Source: Acidaminobacter hydrogenoformans DSM 2784
GTDB taxonomy: Bacteria; Bacillota; Clostridia; Peptostreptococcales; Acidaminobacteraceae
Direction: 5' to 3'
Assembly: GCF_900103005.1 (NCBI RefSeq)
Contig: NZ_FMWL01000007.1
Coordinates: 1-64,000, forward strand
Length of the DNA stretch: 64,000 nt
Part shown: positions 26,106-34,386 of the stretch, piece by piece
How positions within the stretch are numbered: position 1 is the first letter of the stretch
Layout: the number at the start of each line of letters is the position of its first letter
Notes under the pieces: generated by a model
The model's database searches: none
What the model was told of the DNA's origin: nothing
The model's input: the letters and a program-made list of their open reading frames with translations, nothing else
Program-made: the position numbers and the translations under genes

Positions 26106-26142
26106 TTTCGCTCAGTTGAATGCAGTTCCATTAGATGGAACT
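26106..26142. promoter_or_regulatory. Double operator-like element
   Basis: TTTCGCTCAGTTGAA (26106-26120) matches the element at 25038. Four nt on, AGTTCCA (26124-26130) and TGGAACT (26136-26142) form a perfect dyad with a 5-nt spacer. Both lie just after the -10 box at 26091. IclR-family sites are often of the TGGAA/TTCCA kind; the assignment is inferred. Confidence 0.5.
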
Positions 26143-26229
26143 TAAATAAGTTTTGAACCAGCTTATAACGGTATGAATGAATTAGAAAGTGATTACTGCT
26201 TCTGGCATTAAAAAGAATGAGGTGCATAA

Positions 26230-27150
26230 ATGAGTCAGAATTCCGAATACAACAAAGTGGATTACATTGAGATTTGTGAAGTCGGTCCAAGAGACGGTCT
26301 TCAAAACGAAGAAAAGCTTTTGACGGTCGACCAGAAAGTGGAGCTGATTGAAGAAGTCGTCGCTGCAGGTGCGAAAATCATTGAAGTTGGATCCTTTGTC
26401 CATCCTAAAGCTGTCCCGCAAATGGCGGATACAGACGAAGTGGCCAGAAAGCTTAAGCGCTTTGACGGCGTTGAGTACAGAGCCCTGATCATGAACCTCA
26501 AGGGCGTTGAACGCGCAGAAGCAAACGGCATCATGAAAGCAAAGCTCACCGTTTCAGCAAGCAGGGCACATTCCCTGAGCAACCTGAACAAGACACCTGA
26601 GGAGGCCGTCAGAGGCTTTGCGGAAGTCGCAAACTTCGCCGCCAACAAAGGGATTGTTCTTTCAGGCGCCATCTCCACAGGCTTTGGCTATCCAAATGAA
26701 GGCATTATCCCTATTGAAGACATTTATCCCATCATAGACAGCTATCTTGAAATTGGCGTCACAGAATTATCCCTTTCTGATACCACAGGGATGGCCAACC
26801 CACAGCAAGTCTACGACTACGCGAAAGCTGTCAAAGAGAAGTATCCTCAGATCCTTTGGAACCTTCACTTCCACAATACCCGCGGCATGGGACTTGCGAA
26901 TGTGGTCGCTGGCATGCAGGCCGGCATCACAAGATTTGACGCCTGTTTTGGCGGACTGGGCGGATGCCCGTTTGCGCCGGGCGCATCCGGCAATATTGCT
27001 ACAGAAGACGTCGTACATATGGTCAACGCCATGGGCGTACGCACGGACTATGACCTCGACAAGCTGATCACCCTCGCCAAGAAAGTACAGGACTATGTAG
27101 GCAGGGAAGTATCAAGCTTCATTTTAAAAGCAGGAAAATCCTTAGTATAA
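26230..27150 (+). CDS. HMG-CoA-lyase-like enzyme (DRE-TIM metallolyase)
   Basis: DRE-TIM barrel lyase of the hydroxymethylglutaryl-CoA lyase family (306 aa). It carries EVGPRDGLQNE (R21, D22, Q25), the metal-binding LHFHNTRG and the lyase signature FGGLGGCPFAPGASGN with the catalytic Cys. Family members cleave 3-hydroxy-3-substituted glutaryl-CoA-type esters to acetyl-CoA and a keto acid. In this context (ThDP enzyme, acylating aldehyde dehydrogenase) it may cleave a branched acyl-CoA made from ring opening; leucine degradation is an alternative, but no other leucine genes are nearby. GAGGTG precedes the ATG. Confidence 0.88.
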   Translation: MSQNSEYNKVDYIEICEVGPRDGLQNEEKLLTVDQKVELIEEVVAAGAKIIEVGSFVHPKAVPQMADTDEVARKLKRFDGVEYRALIMNLKGVERAEANGIMKAKLTVSASRAHSLSNLNKTPEEAVRGFAEVANFAANKGIVLSGAISTGFGYPNEGIIPIEDIYPIIDSYLEIGVTELSLSDTTGMANPQQVYDYAKAVKEKYPQILWNLHFHNTRGMGLANVVAGMQAGITRFDACFGGLGGCPFAPGASGNIATEDVVHMVNAMGVRTDYDLDKLITLAKKVQDYVGREVSSFILKAGKSLV

Positions 27151-27181
27151 ATTTGGGACATGTTGGAAAGGAGATATAAAG

Positions 27182-28984
27182 TTGAAAAAATTGATTTCTG
27201 AGCAGTTGGTTGACTATCTTGAAAGAAGAGGCGTTGAACACGTTTTCGGACTTTGCGGCCATACGGTCATTGCTATGCTGGATCCTTTAAAGGACGCTAA
27301 ACTCAAGTTCATCTCCGTAAGACACGAGCAGCTTGCGGCACACGCGGCTGACGCTTACGCCAGACTTACGAAAAAAGCCAGCGTCGTCCTTTGTCACCTC
27401 GGACCAGGCCTCACCAACGCAGCAACAGGTGTCGCCAACGCTTCCCTTGACTCCATTCCTATGGTGGTCATTGCTGGAGACGTTCCAAGCTACTATTATG
27501 GCAAACACCCGCATCAGGAAGTCAACATGCATGCGGATGGCGCCCAATACGAAATTTACAGACCATTTGTCAAGAGAGCATGGAGAATTGATAAACCTGA
27601 GCAGTTCCCGGAGATTCTCGACAAAGCCTTCAGACTTGCTGAGTCCGGCAGACCTGGACCAGTCCTGATCTCAGTCCCTATGGATATGTTCTCAAGAGAG
27701 CTGGACACCAGCCATTTTGAAAGAACTTACCACGACAATCCAGTAACCATTCGTCCGGCACTTTCCAAAGAAGCTGCCCAGGCATATGCTAAGATGCTTA
27801 TTGAAGCTAAAAATCCAGTCATCCATGTGGGTGGCCAGGTTCTTATTTCTCAGGCCAGTGAGGAACTCAAAGCTTTGGTTGAATTCCTGGAGATCCCGGT
27901 TTCCAGAACCCTCATGGGACAAGGCGCGCTTTCTGACCTTCACCCTTTAAACGTTGGTGTTACAGGCTTTTGGGGCTGTGACTTCGTCCACGATATCACG
28001 AGAAATGCAGATGTCATCTTTGGTGTAGGCACCCGCTTTGCAGAGGCAGACAGCAGCTCTTGGTACAACGACGTTACCTTTAATGCTGAAAAGACGAAGT
28101 TTATTCAAGTGGACCTCGAGCCAGCTGAAATTGGGAGAAACTATCCTGTAGCCCTTGGTGCGGTTGCTGACCCTAAGCAAGCGCTTAAAGCGATACTCGA
28201 AGCCGCAAAAGAGCTCAAGCCGGAAGGCATTCAGCGCCCTGAACTCAAAAAAGCAATCGCTGAAAATAAAGCTGCGTTCAAAGCGTCTAACGTCGAGATT
28301 TCCAATGACGGCAGATTCCCAATGACACCGCAGCGCATCCTGAAAGATGTCCGCGAAGTCTTCCCTGAAGATGGCATCATTGCAACGGATGTGGGTTGGA
28401 ACAAAAACGGTGTCAGCCAGCAGTTTGACATCACGCAGCCAGACACAATCCTTCACCCGGGCGGACTTGCTACTATGGGCTTCGGTCCTGCCGCTGTACT
28501 GGGGGCCAAGCTTGCAGCTCCGGATAAAAAAGTCATCACCTTGGTTGGCGACGGCGGCTTTGGCGCAAACCCTTCCGTACTCGCGACGGCAGTAGAATAC
28601 AACATCCCGGTGGTCTGGGTCATCATGAACAACAATGCATTCGGAACCATTGCAGGTCTTGAAGCGTCACACTACAATCACACTTTTGGCACTGTCTTCC
28701 GTAAGCCGGATGGCTCCAGCTACAGTGTCAACTGGGCTGAGATCGCTGTAGGGTATGGTGTTAAGAGTAGTCGCATCAGCAGCGCGGATGAATTCAAGGC
28801 AGTTTTCAAGGAAGCCCTCGAATCCAACGAGCCTTATCTGATCGATGTTCCTATGGAGAACATCCCTGTTCCTACAGACGGCATCTGGAACATCAACGAC
28901 ATTTACTCGCCAAAAGACAATGTCGCTGAAGGCAAACTCATAGGCGGTCAAGCGGCACGATCCAAGCACGTTGCCACTGAATAA
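27182..28984 (+). CDS. ThDP-dependent enzyme of the acetolactate synthase superfamily
   Basis: Cytosolic ThDP enzyme (600 aa) with three domains. The N-terminal PYR domain has the catalytic Glu49 (VRHEQLAAHAADAYARL), a middle domain follows, and the C-terminal PP domain has GDGGFG with NNN about 26 residues on (from about 456). Glu49 excludes glyoxylate carboligase. No acetolactate synthase small subunit is adjacent. The superfamily includes ring-opening hydrolases (IolD, cyclohexane-1,2-dione hydrolase) and sulfoacetaldehyde acetyltransferase, so the reaction is open. TTG start with AAAGGAGA upstream. It follows the lyase after 31 nt in the same operon. Confidence 0.85.
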   Translation: MKKLISEQLVDYLERRGVEHVFGLCGHTVIAMLDPLKDAKLKFISVRHEQLAAHAADAYARLTKKASVVLCHLGPGLTNAATGVANASLDSIPMVVIAGDVPSYYYGKHPHQEVNMHADGAQYEIYRPFVKRAWRIDKPEQFPEILDKAFRLAESGRPGPVLISVPMDMFSRELDTSHFERTYHDNPVTIRPALSKEAAQAYAKMLIEAKNPVIHVGGQVLISQASEELKALVEFLEIPVSRTLMGQGALSDLHPLNVGVTGFWGCDFVHDITRNADVIFGVGTRFAEADSSSWYNDVTFNAEKTKFIQVDLEPAEIGRNYPVALGAVADPKQALKAILEAAKELKPEGIQRPELKKAIAENKAAFKASNVEISNDGRFPMTPQRILKDVREVFPEDGIIATDVGWNKNGVSQQFDITQPDTILHPGGLATMGFGPAAVLGAKLAAPDKKVITLVGDGGFGANPSVLATAVEYNIPVVWVIMNNNAFGTIAGLEASHYNHTFGTVFRKPDGSSYSVNWAEIAVGYGVKSSRISSADEFKAVFKEALESNEPYLIDVPMENIPVPTDGIWNINDIYSPKDNVAEGKLIGGQAARSKHVATE

Positions 28985-29017
28985 TAAAGCGTTTTCCTGC
29001 AAGACCACATAAAATTT

Positions 29018-29047
29018 AGGGCGGGCAACAAATCCCCGGCCCGCCCT
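29018..29047 (+). terminator. GC-rich hairpin between the ThDP gene and dctQ
   Basis: AGGGCGGGC (29018-29026) pairs with GCCCGCCCT (29039-29047), then GCCTTCTTTG. The T content after it is modest, so partial termination that lowers TRAP expression is as likely as a full stop. Confidence 0.6.
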
Positions 29048-29115
29048 GCCTTCTTTGTTTAACTTTTCCAACCCCCGCTGGATCAAGATCCAGACATTGA
29101 AAAAGAGGTGAAAAA

Positions 29116-29601
29116 ATGCGTGTTATTCGCTGGTTAAATCAACACTTTGAAGAAGCTCTGCTGACGATTTTCCTGATCATCATGGTTTTGGTCATGGGCT
29201 ACCAGGTCGCAATGCGCTATATCTTCAACAACTCTTTACCTTGGTCAGAGGAATTAACGCGATACCTCTTCGTTTGGTCCGCGTTCCTCAGCATAGCCTA
29301 CTGTATCAAGCATCACAGTTCTATTAAAATTGACCAGATTCTTCACTTGCTTCCTCCAGTGGCTCAAAAAGTGCTCCTGTTGCTCTCAAAAATTATAAGC
29401 TTAGCCTTCTTTTCTTATGTCCTCCGTTATTCCTTCAATGTCGTTCAATCTACCATCAAAAGTGGCCAGTTGACACCGGCGCTTCAGATCCCAATGTATT
29501 TTGTGCATTATGCAGCAGTTGTCGGTTTTGGCCTGGCGGTCTTCAGAATCTTAGAGAGCTTTGTACGTGTCGCTGCCAAAAATGTTGAAGAAGAAATTTG
29601 A
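29116..29601 (+). CDS. dctQ: TRAP transporter small membrane subunit DctQ
   Basis: Four-helix small subunit of a TRAP carboxylate transporter (161 aa). Helix 1 is LLTIFLIIMVLVMGYQVAMRY, followed by the typical NNSLPWSEELTRYLFVW that marks DctQ proteins. ATG after AGAGGTG. It comes 131 nt after the ThDP gene and 31 nt before dctM. The ligand is set by DctP and is unknown, but an organic acid is expected. Confidence 0.9.
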   Translation: MRVIRWLNQHFEEALLTIFLIIMVLVMGYQVAMRYIFNNSLPWSEELTRYLFVWSAFLSIAYCIKHHSSIKIDQILHLLPPVAQKVLLLLSKIISLAFFSYVLRYSFNVVQSTIKSGQLTPALQIPMYFVHYAAVVGFGLAVFRILESFVRVAAKNVEEEI

Positions 29602-29632
29602 ACACATTGAAAAAAAGTAAGGAGGGATTCAT

Positions 29633-30922
29633 TTGTCACCAGTAGCATTATTTCTGTTCTTTCTGGTAGCAGTTTTGTTGGCGCTGCCTATTTCAACGAC
29701 CTTGGGCGTGACCGCCATTTTACCTAGAATCATGGATTCCACGTTCCCGGCATCACCAGAAATGGTCATACGGGCAATGCTGGCAGGCGTTGATAGTTTT
29801 CCAATCCTCGCTGTACCTATGTTTATCCTCTCCGGGATCATCATGGCCCGCGGCGGGATTTCAAAAAAACTGTTCAATGTATTTACTTATTTCATAGGCA
29901 ATAGAACGGCCGGACTACCAAATGCCGTTGTCATGACCTGCCTGTTTTATGGCGCGATCTCCGGATCAGGTCCTGCCACTGCAGCTGCGGTCGGTTCCAT
30001 GACCATTCCGCTCCTTGTAAACCTTGGTTATGACAAGGTGTTCTCAACAGCGCTGGTCGCCGTTGCCGGCGGTCTTGGCGTCATCATTCCACCGAGTATT
30101 CCTTTCATCTTCTATGGTATGGCATCCGGCGCCTCTGTTGGCGCGCTCTTTCTCGCCGGCGTCCTGCCAGGTCTTTTAATAGGTCTGTGCTTAATGGGCT
30201 ATGCCTACTTTTACTGTAAGAAAAAAGGCGAAGACAAAGAAAAGATTATGGCAAACTACAATGCCCTCAGATCCCAAGGCTTTGTCAAAGTCTTTAAGGA
30301 AAGCTTCTGGGCGCTGCTTGCACCAATCATCATCCTGGGCTCCATTTACTCAGGAATCGCTTCACCAACTGAAGCAGCGGTCATTTCAGTGTATTACGCA
30401 TTCTTTGTCAGCTTGTTCATCTACAAATCCTTAAAATTCAATCAGATTATCAAGATTTTCACAGAAGGTGTCGCCACCTACGCACCAATTCTCTTCATCA
30501 TAGCGGCAGCCCTCGGCTTCGCACGTGTCCTCACGCTGATGAACGTCCCTCAGGCCATTGCTATGGCCATTACGTCGACCTTTACATCCAAAGTTGCCGT
30601 CTTGATTATCATCAACGTCTTCCTGCTCCTGGTAGGTATGGTTATGGATACCACTCCAGCTATCCTGATCTTAACCCCAATTCTGTTGCCGATTGTTACC
30701 GCGTTCGGCGTAGATCCAGTTCACTTTGGCGTCATCATGGTCGTCAACCTTGCGATTGGCTTCGTTACACCGCCTATTGGCATCAACCTGTTCGTCACCA
30801 GCTCCTTTACGGGCGTACCGGTTGCTGATATTGCAAGAGAGGCTATGCCATTCATATTCATGTTCATTGTTTCATTGATCTTGATCACATTTATACCTGC
30901 AATTTCTCTCGCGCTTCTTTAA
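29633..30922 (+). CDS. dctM: TRAP transporter large membrane subunit DctM
   Basis: Large permease (429 aa, about 12 helices) driven by Na+ in characterised TRAP systems. Visible hallmarks are LAVPMFILSGIIMARGGIS, GAISGSGPATAAAVGSM, GVIIPPSIPFIFYG and, near the end, TPPIGINLFVTS. TTG start at 29633, 7 nt after GGAGG. The gene order Q-M-P differs from the common P-Q-M. Confidence 0.93.
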   Translation: MSPVALFLFFLVAVLLALPISTTLGVTAILPRIMDSTFPASPEMVIRAMLAGVDSFPILAVPMFILSGIIMARGGISKKLFNVFTYFIGNRTAGLPNAVVMTCLFYGAISGSGPATAAAVGSMTIPLLVNLGYDKVFSTALVAVAGGLGVIIPPSIPFIFYGMASGASVGALFLAGVLPGLLIGLCLMGYAYFYCKKKGEDKEKIMANYNALRSQGFVKVFKESFWALLAPIIILGSIYSGIASPTEAAVISVYYAFFVSLFIYKSLKFNQIIKIFTEGVATYAPILFIIAAALGFARVLTLMNVPQAIAMAITSTFTSKVAVLIIINVFLLLVGMVMDTTPAILILTPILLPIVTAFGVDPVHFGVIMVVNLAIGFVTPPIGINLFVTSSFTGVPVADIAREAMPFIFMFIVSLILITFIPAISLALL

Positions 30923-30955
30923 GAGATCCCAAAAGCAGTATCAATGAGGTACACT

Positions 30956-30986
30956 GCCCTGTGGAAGGATGGTCCTTTCACTGGGC
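30956..30986 (+). promoter_or_regulatory. Stem-loop before dctP
   Basis: GCCC-GTGGAAGGA (30956-30969) pairs with TCCTTTCAC-GGGC (30973-30986) around TGG, in the 111-nt gap between dctM and dctP. With no T-run it is likely an RNA-stability element giving separate dosage to the binding protein. Confidence 0.5.
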
Positions 30987-31033
30987 TGATGTATAGAGAA
31001 AAAGAACAAAAAAAAGAAAGGTTGGGGAAAAAC

Positions 31034-32086
31034 ATGAAGAAATTAGTCAGCATTTTACTTGTCCTCGCAATGGTCTTTTCACTCGCGGCATGTGGCGGCG
31101 GCACAACGGAGCCTGCGGCACCTGCGGAGCAGCCATCTGGGGAAACGCCTGCGGCTGAAATGGAGAGCTATTCCTGGTCCGTTGGTATTGACAGCCCTGA
31201 AGACACCGTCACGTTTATCTACGCAAAAGCATTTTCTGACAAGCTCGCAGAGCTTTCAGACGGTAAAATCACGCTTCAAGTATTCCCGAACGGCCAGCTT
31301 GGCTCTGACCGTGAAGTCGCAGAAAGCGTTCAGCTTGGCGACGTTCAATTCGTAATCCAGACAACAGCGCCTATGGTCAACTTCGTTCCTGAACTCGCCG
31401 TATTTGATATGGCAAACGTTTTCCCGAATGCTGAAGTCGCGCGTAAAGTGCTCGACGGTCCATTCATCAGTCAACTTGACGAAGCTTACGCAAAAGCTGG
31501 ATTCAAGCTTCTCGGCTTTGCTGACCAGGGCTTCAGAACAATGACCACGAACAAAAAAGTTGAAAGCTTCGCTGATTTCAAAGGCCAGAAGATCAGAACT
31601 ATGGAAAACCCTAACCACCTCGGCTACTGGCAGGCACTTGGTGCGAACCCTACACCAATGGCATTCTCAGAAGTTTACATTGGCCTCCAGCAGGGCACCA
31701 TTGATGCTCAGGAAAACCCTTATGAAGTTATCGTTTCCGCCAAGCTTTTTGAGCAGCAAAAGTACGTCATAAACACGAACCATATGTTCCACGCGATCCA
31801 GCTCGTTACTAACAAAGCGCTTTATGAAGGCCTTCCAGCTGACGTTCAAGCGATCATAGACCAAGCAGTTGACGAAGCAAGTGTTTTCGCTCGTGAGCAG
31901 GCAGACGCTCGTGTTGCGGACAGAGTCAAGATCATTACGGACAGCGGCGCAGAAATCGTTGAAGTTTCTGACGCGCTCAGAGCCGAGATGGAAGCTGCAG
32001 CAGCAACGGTTTATCCTTCTATCGCAGAAAAGATTGGTCAAGACCTCGTTGACGGCATCCTCAAAGCTGCCGAAGAAGCGAAGTAA
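31034..32086 (+). CDS. dctP: TRAP solute-binding lipoprotein DctP
   Basis: Extracellular receptor of the TRAP transporter (350 aa). Signal with lipobox LAAC, short Pro/Glu linker, then the DctP fold: FPNGQLGSDREVAESVQLGD, KIRTMENPNHLGYWQALGA and EVYIGLQQGTIDAQENP. The Arg in KIRTM is the usual carboxylate-binding residue of the family, which supports an organic acid ligand. ATG 31034 (after GGTTGGGG) is preferred to 30944, which would place 30 polar residues before the signal peptide. Confidence 0.92.
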   Translation: MKKLVSILLVLAMVFSLAACGGGTTEPAAPAEQPSGETPAAEMESYSWSVGIDSPEDTVTFIYAKAFSDKLAELSDGKITLQVFPNGQLGSDREVAESVQLGDVQFVIQTTAPMVNFVPELAVFDMANVFPNAEVARKVLDGPFISQLDEAYAKAGFKLLGFADQGFRTMTTNKKVESFADFKGQKIRTMENPNHLGYWQALGANPTPMAFSEVYIGLQQGTIDAQENPYEVIVSAKLFEQQKYVINTNHMFHAIQLVTNKALYEGLPADVQAIIDQAVDEASVFAREQADARVADRVKIITDSGAEIVEVSDALRAEMEAAAATVYPSIAEKIGQDLVDGILKAAEEAK

Positions 32087-32142
32087 TTCCAACGAACTGA
32101 ACATTTGAAGGTCTTGAGGAGCTTTAGGCCTTAACGTACCAG

Positions 32143-32178
32143 TCCGGTGGAGCGCGACTGCGCGTTCCACCGGATTTT
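32143..32178 (+). terminator. Intrinsic terminator after dctP
   Basis: TCCGGTGGAGCGCG (32143-32156) pairs with CGCGTTCCACCGGA (32161-32174), then TTTT. It closes the lyase-ThDP-TRAP unit. Confidence 0.85.
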
Positions 32179-32233
32179 CACAAAATAGGCCGTTGCATGA
32201 TGATACCGCGGTTATTGAAAAGAGGTCATCACT

Positions 32234-33439
32234 ATGACGGATTCGTCTCTTAAGACGCAAGGCAAGCGTCACATCATATTGTTTTGTCTTATGACAGGGG
32301 CCTTTTGGTTTTCGCAATATGCCTACATACCCCAGCTAACAAAATATGCCAGCCAAATTGGGGCATCCATGCAGACCATTGGTTTAATTTCCGGTGCTTA
32401 TGGACTGAGTCAGGTGCTGCTTAGAGTCCCATTAGGTTTGTACTCGGATTACATTGGAAAGCGCAAGATCTTTGTGCTGACAGGCGTTTCCATGACGGTG
32501 GTCAGTCCTCTTCTGGTACTGCTTGCACCAAGCCCGGAGACCTTGATTGTCGCCAGATTCTTTTCCGGCGTCGCAGCGGCGACGTGGGTCAATATTACCG
32601 TAATGTTCTCAGAGTACTTTAAGAGCTCAGAATCGACAAAGGCCATTGGCATTATCAATTCGACCAATAGATTTGGCCAATTGACAGCCTTTATTGTTGG
32701 CGGCATTGTGGTTGCTGCGTTCAGTGTTCGGGCTGCCTTTGCCCTGAGTGTCGCTATGGGCGCCGTCGCATTGGTCATTGCCTTTAAACTCAAGGAGACT
32801 GGTGTAAAAGACGCAAGAAAAGCAACCTTTAGATTCAAGGATATTCTACAGCTCTATAAAAACAGAAGACTGGTTTCTGTATCTCTGCTGGGACTTCTTT
32901 CGCAGCTCATCACCTTTTCAACGGTGTACAGTTTTACGCCGCTGCTGGCAACAGAGCTTGGCGCTGAGAGCTTTCACCTCAATTTATTCAATATTTTATT
33001 CATGCTGCCTCAAATATTATTTGCGGCCTTAGCGGGCACTGTGATCCGCGACCGTTTTGGGGAGAAGGCAACTTTGTCCGCCGGGTTTGCCTTGGTGACG
33101 GTGAGTTGTATTTTGACACCTTTTCTGAATCATTATGTGCAGCTCTTTCCGGTTATGTTCATTAGTGGCATTGGAAATTCATTGTCCTTTCCGCTGTTGA
33201 TGGGCATTGCGATCAAGGATGTTGAGCTCGCTTATAAATCGAGTGCTATGGGATTCTATCAATCGGTTTATGCAATTGGCATGACTATTGGTCCAATCCT
33301 TATAGGAATGGTGAGTGGCCGGTTTGGACTTACCGCCGGATTTATGGCCGTTGGAAGTATAGGTCTTGTGGCGCTTGTCGCGATTCACATGCCTGCGGCG
33401 GGTATTTCTGGGAAGCAATCACCATCGGCAAAAGCTTAA
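32234..33439 (+). CDS. Major facilitator superfamily transporter
   Basis: A 401-aa MFS carrier with 12 hydrophobic segments in two halves. Motif A is seen after helix 2 as GLYSDYIGKRKIF, and a central cytoplasmic loop (about 185-210) separates the halves. It lies between the TRAP genes and the IclR gene, so it may be a further importer or an exporter for the same pathway. It could also be a drug-type exporter. The substrate cannot be read from the sequence. ATG 32234 has AGAGGT about 8 nt upstream. Confidence 0.85.
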   Translation: MTDSSLKTQGKRHIILFCLMTGAFWFSQYAYIPQLTKYASQIGASMQTIGLISGAYGLSQVLLRVPLGLYSDYIGKRKIFVLTGVSMTVVSPLLVLLAPSPETLIVARFFSGVAAATWVNITVMFSEYFKSSESTKAIGIINSTNRFGQLTAFIVGGIVVAAFSVRAAFALSVAMGAVALVIAFKLKETGVKDARKATFRFKDILQLYKNRRLVSVSLLGLLSQLITFSTVYSFTPLLATELGAESFHLNLFNILFMLPQILFAALAGTVIRDRFGEKATLSAGFALVTVSCILTPFLNHYVQLFPVMFISGIGNSLSFPLLMGIAIKDVELAYKSSAMGFYQSVYAIGMTIGPILIGMVSGRFGLTAGFMAVGSIGLVALVAIHMPAAGISGKQSPSAKA

Positions 33440-33465
33440 GTCTATAACTAATGAATCATCTTTTG

Positions 33466-33480
33466 TAGAGCATAGCTCTA
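33466..33480. promoter_or_regulatory. Short dyad TAGAGC-ATA-GCTCTA before the iclR gene
   Basis: Six-nt perfect arms with a 3-nt spacer, 18 nt upstream of the IclR start codon. It may be an autoregulatory operator. The match is short. Confidence 0.35.
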
Positions 33481-33498
33481 TTGTGAGGGAGAATCCAT

Positions 33499-34296
33499 AT
33501 GTCGGAAGTCAAAAACGTCAAAAGTGAACCTACAGTACGCACGTTATCGCGGGCGTTATCCATTTTAATGGCGTTTACATGGGATGACCGCGAGCTTTCC
33601 CTGACTCAAATTTCGGAAAAAATTGGACTTGCGAAGTCTACGACCTTGAGGTTGCTTGGGGCTTTGGAGTCTGAAGGATTTATAGAGAAGAATTTCAGGA
33701 CGAACCATTACAAACTGGGTCACAACTTATATTATTTAGGACTCATCGCTAAGGATAGTTTGGATATTCGAACGGTGAGCCGGCCTTTTATGGAAAATAT
33801 CACCCAGCTGACCAAGGAAACAACGAACCTCTATCTTCTGGATCACTATGACAGAATCTGCTTTGACCAGGTTGAAAGTCCTTTAGCAATTAAGCGAACG
33901 GTAAGAATTGGTGAGCGCTATCCAATCTGGGCAGGAGCTACAGGCAAGTCGATCCTGGCGTTTATGGACAGGGAGATTTGGGAGCTTATGAAAGGACGTC
34001 TGGAAAAGATCACAGAGCTGACTATAGCGGACCCTGAGGAATTTATTTTAGAGCTTGAGAAAATCAGGTCTATGGGGTATGCCGTCAGCGTTGGGGAAAA
34101 GGATTATGAAGTAGGCTGTGTGGCCGCACCAATCTATGACGCTTCTCAAAAGGTCATTGGATGCTTATCAATTTCCGGTCCCAAATTTCGTTTCCCAGCG
34201 GACACGGAATATTTCGCAAAGCTGGTGCTGGATGCTTCGCGCCAGATTTCCAGACAGCTCGGATATTATTCAAAAAGCATGATGTACGCAGAGTAA
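33499..34296 (+). CDS. IclR family regulator
   Basis: Transcription factor (265 aa): N-terminal winged helix-turn-helix (LSLTQISEKIGLAKSTTLRL and LLGALESEGFIEKN, about 30-75) and a C-terminal IclR ligand domain with WAGATGKSILAFM and CVAAPIYD, CLSISGP. IclR proteins often control aromatic, shikimate/quinate and related acid pathways and bind the substrate. It sits in the middle of the cluster, just before aroE, and is the best candidate to bind the elements near 25.04 and 26.1 kb. Confidence 0.9.
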   Translation: MSEVKNVKSEPTVRTLSRALSILMAFTWDDRELSLTQISEKIGLAKSTTLRLLGALESEGFIEKNFRTNHYKLGHNLYYLGLIAKDSLDIRTVSRPFMENITQLTKETTNLYLLDHYDRICFDQVESPLAIKRTVRIGERYPIWAGATGKSILAFMDREIWELMKGRLEKITELTIADPEEFILELEKIRSMGYAVSVGEKDYEVGCVAAPIYDASQKVIGCLSISGPKFRFPADTEYFAKLVLDASRQISRQLGYYSKSMMYAE

Positions 34297-34386
34297 AGTT
34301 GTTCTGTGCATTATATAGGACCAGGTTACATAGTGACATGGTTTCATGGCGAACAAGAGAATCAGCCACGAAAAGGAGAATGCAAA

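Noticed and set aside
25171-28984. Hydroxypyruvate isomerase plus glyoxylate carboligase (glyoxylate pathway)
   Set aside because: The ThDP enzyme keeps the catalytic Glu49, which glyoxylate carboligase lacks, and no tartronate semialdehyde reductase or glycerate kinase is nearby.
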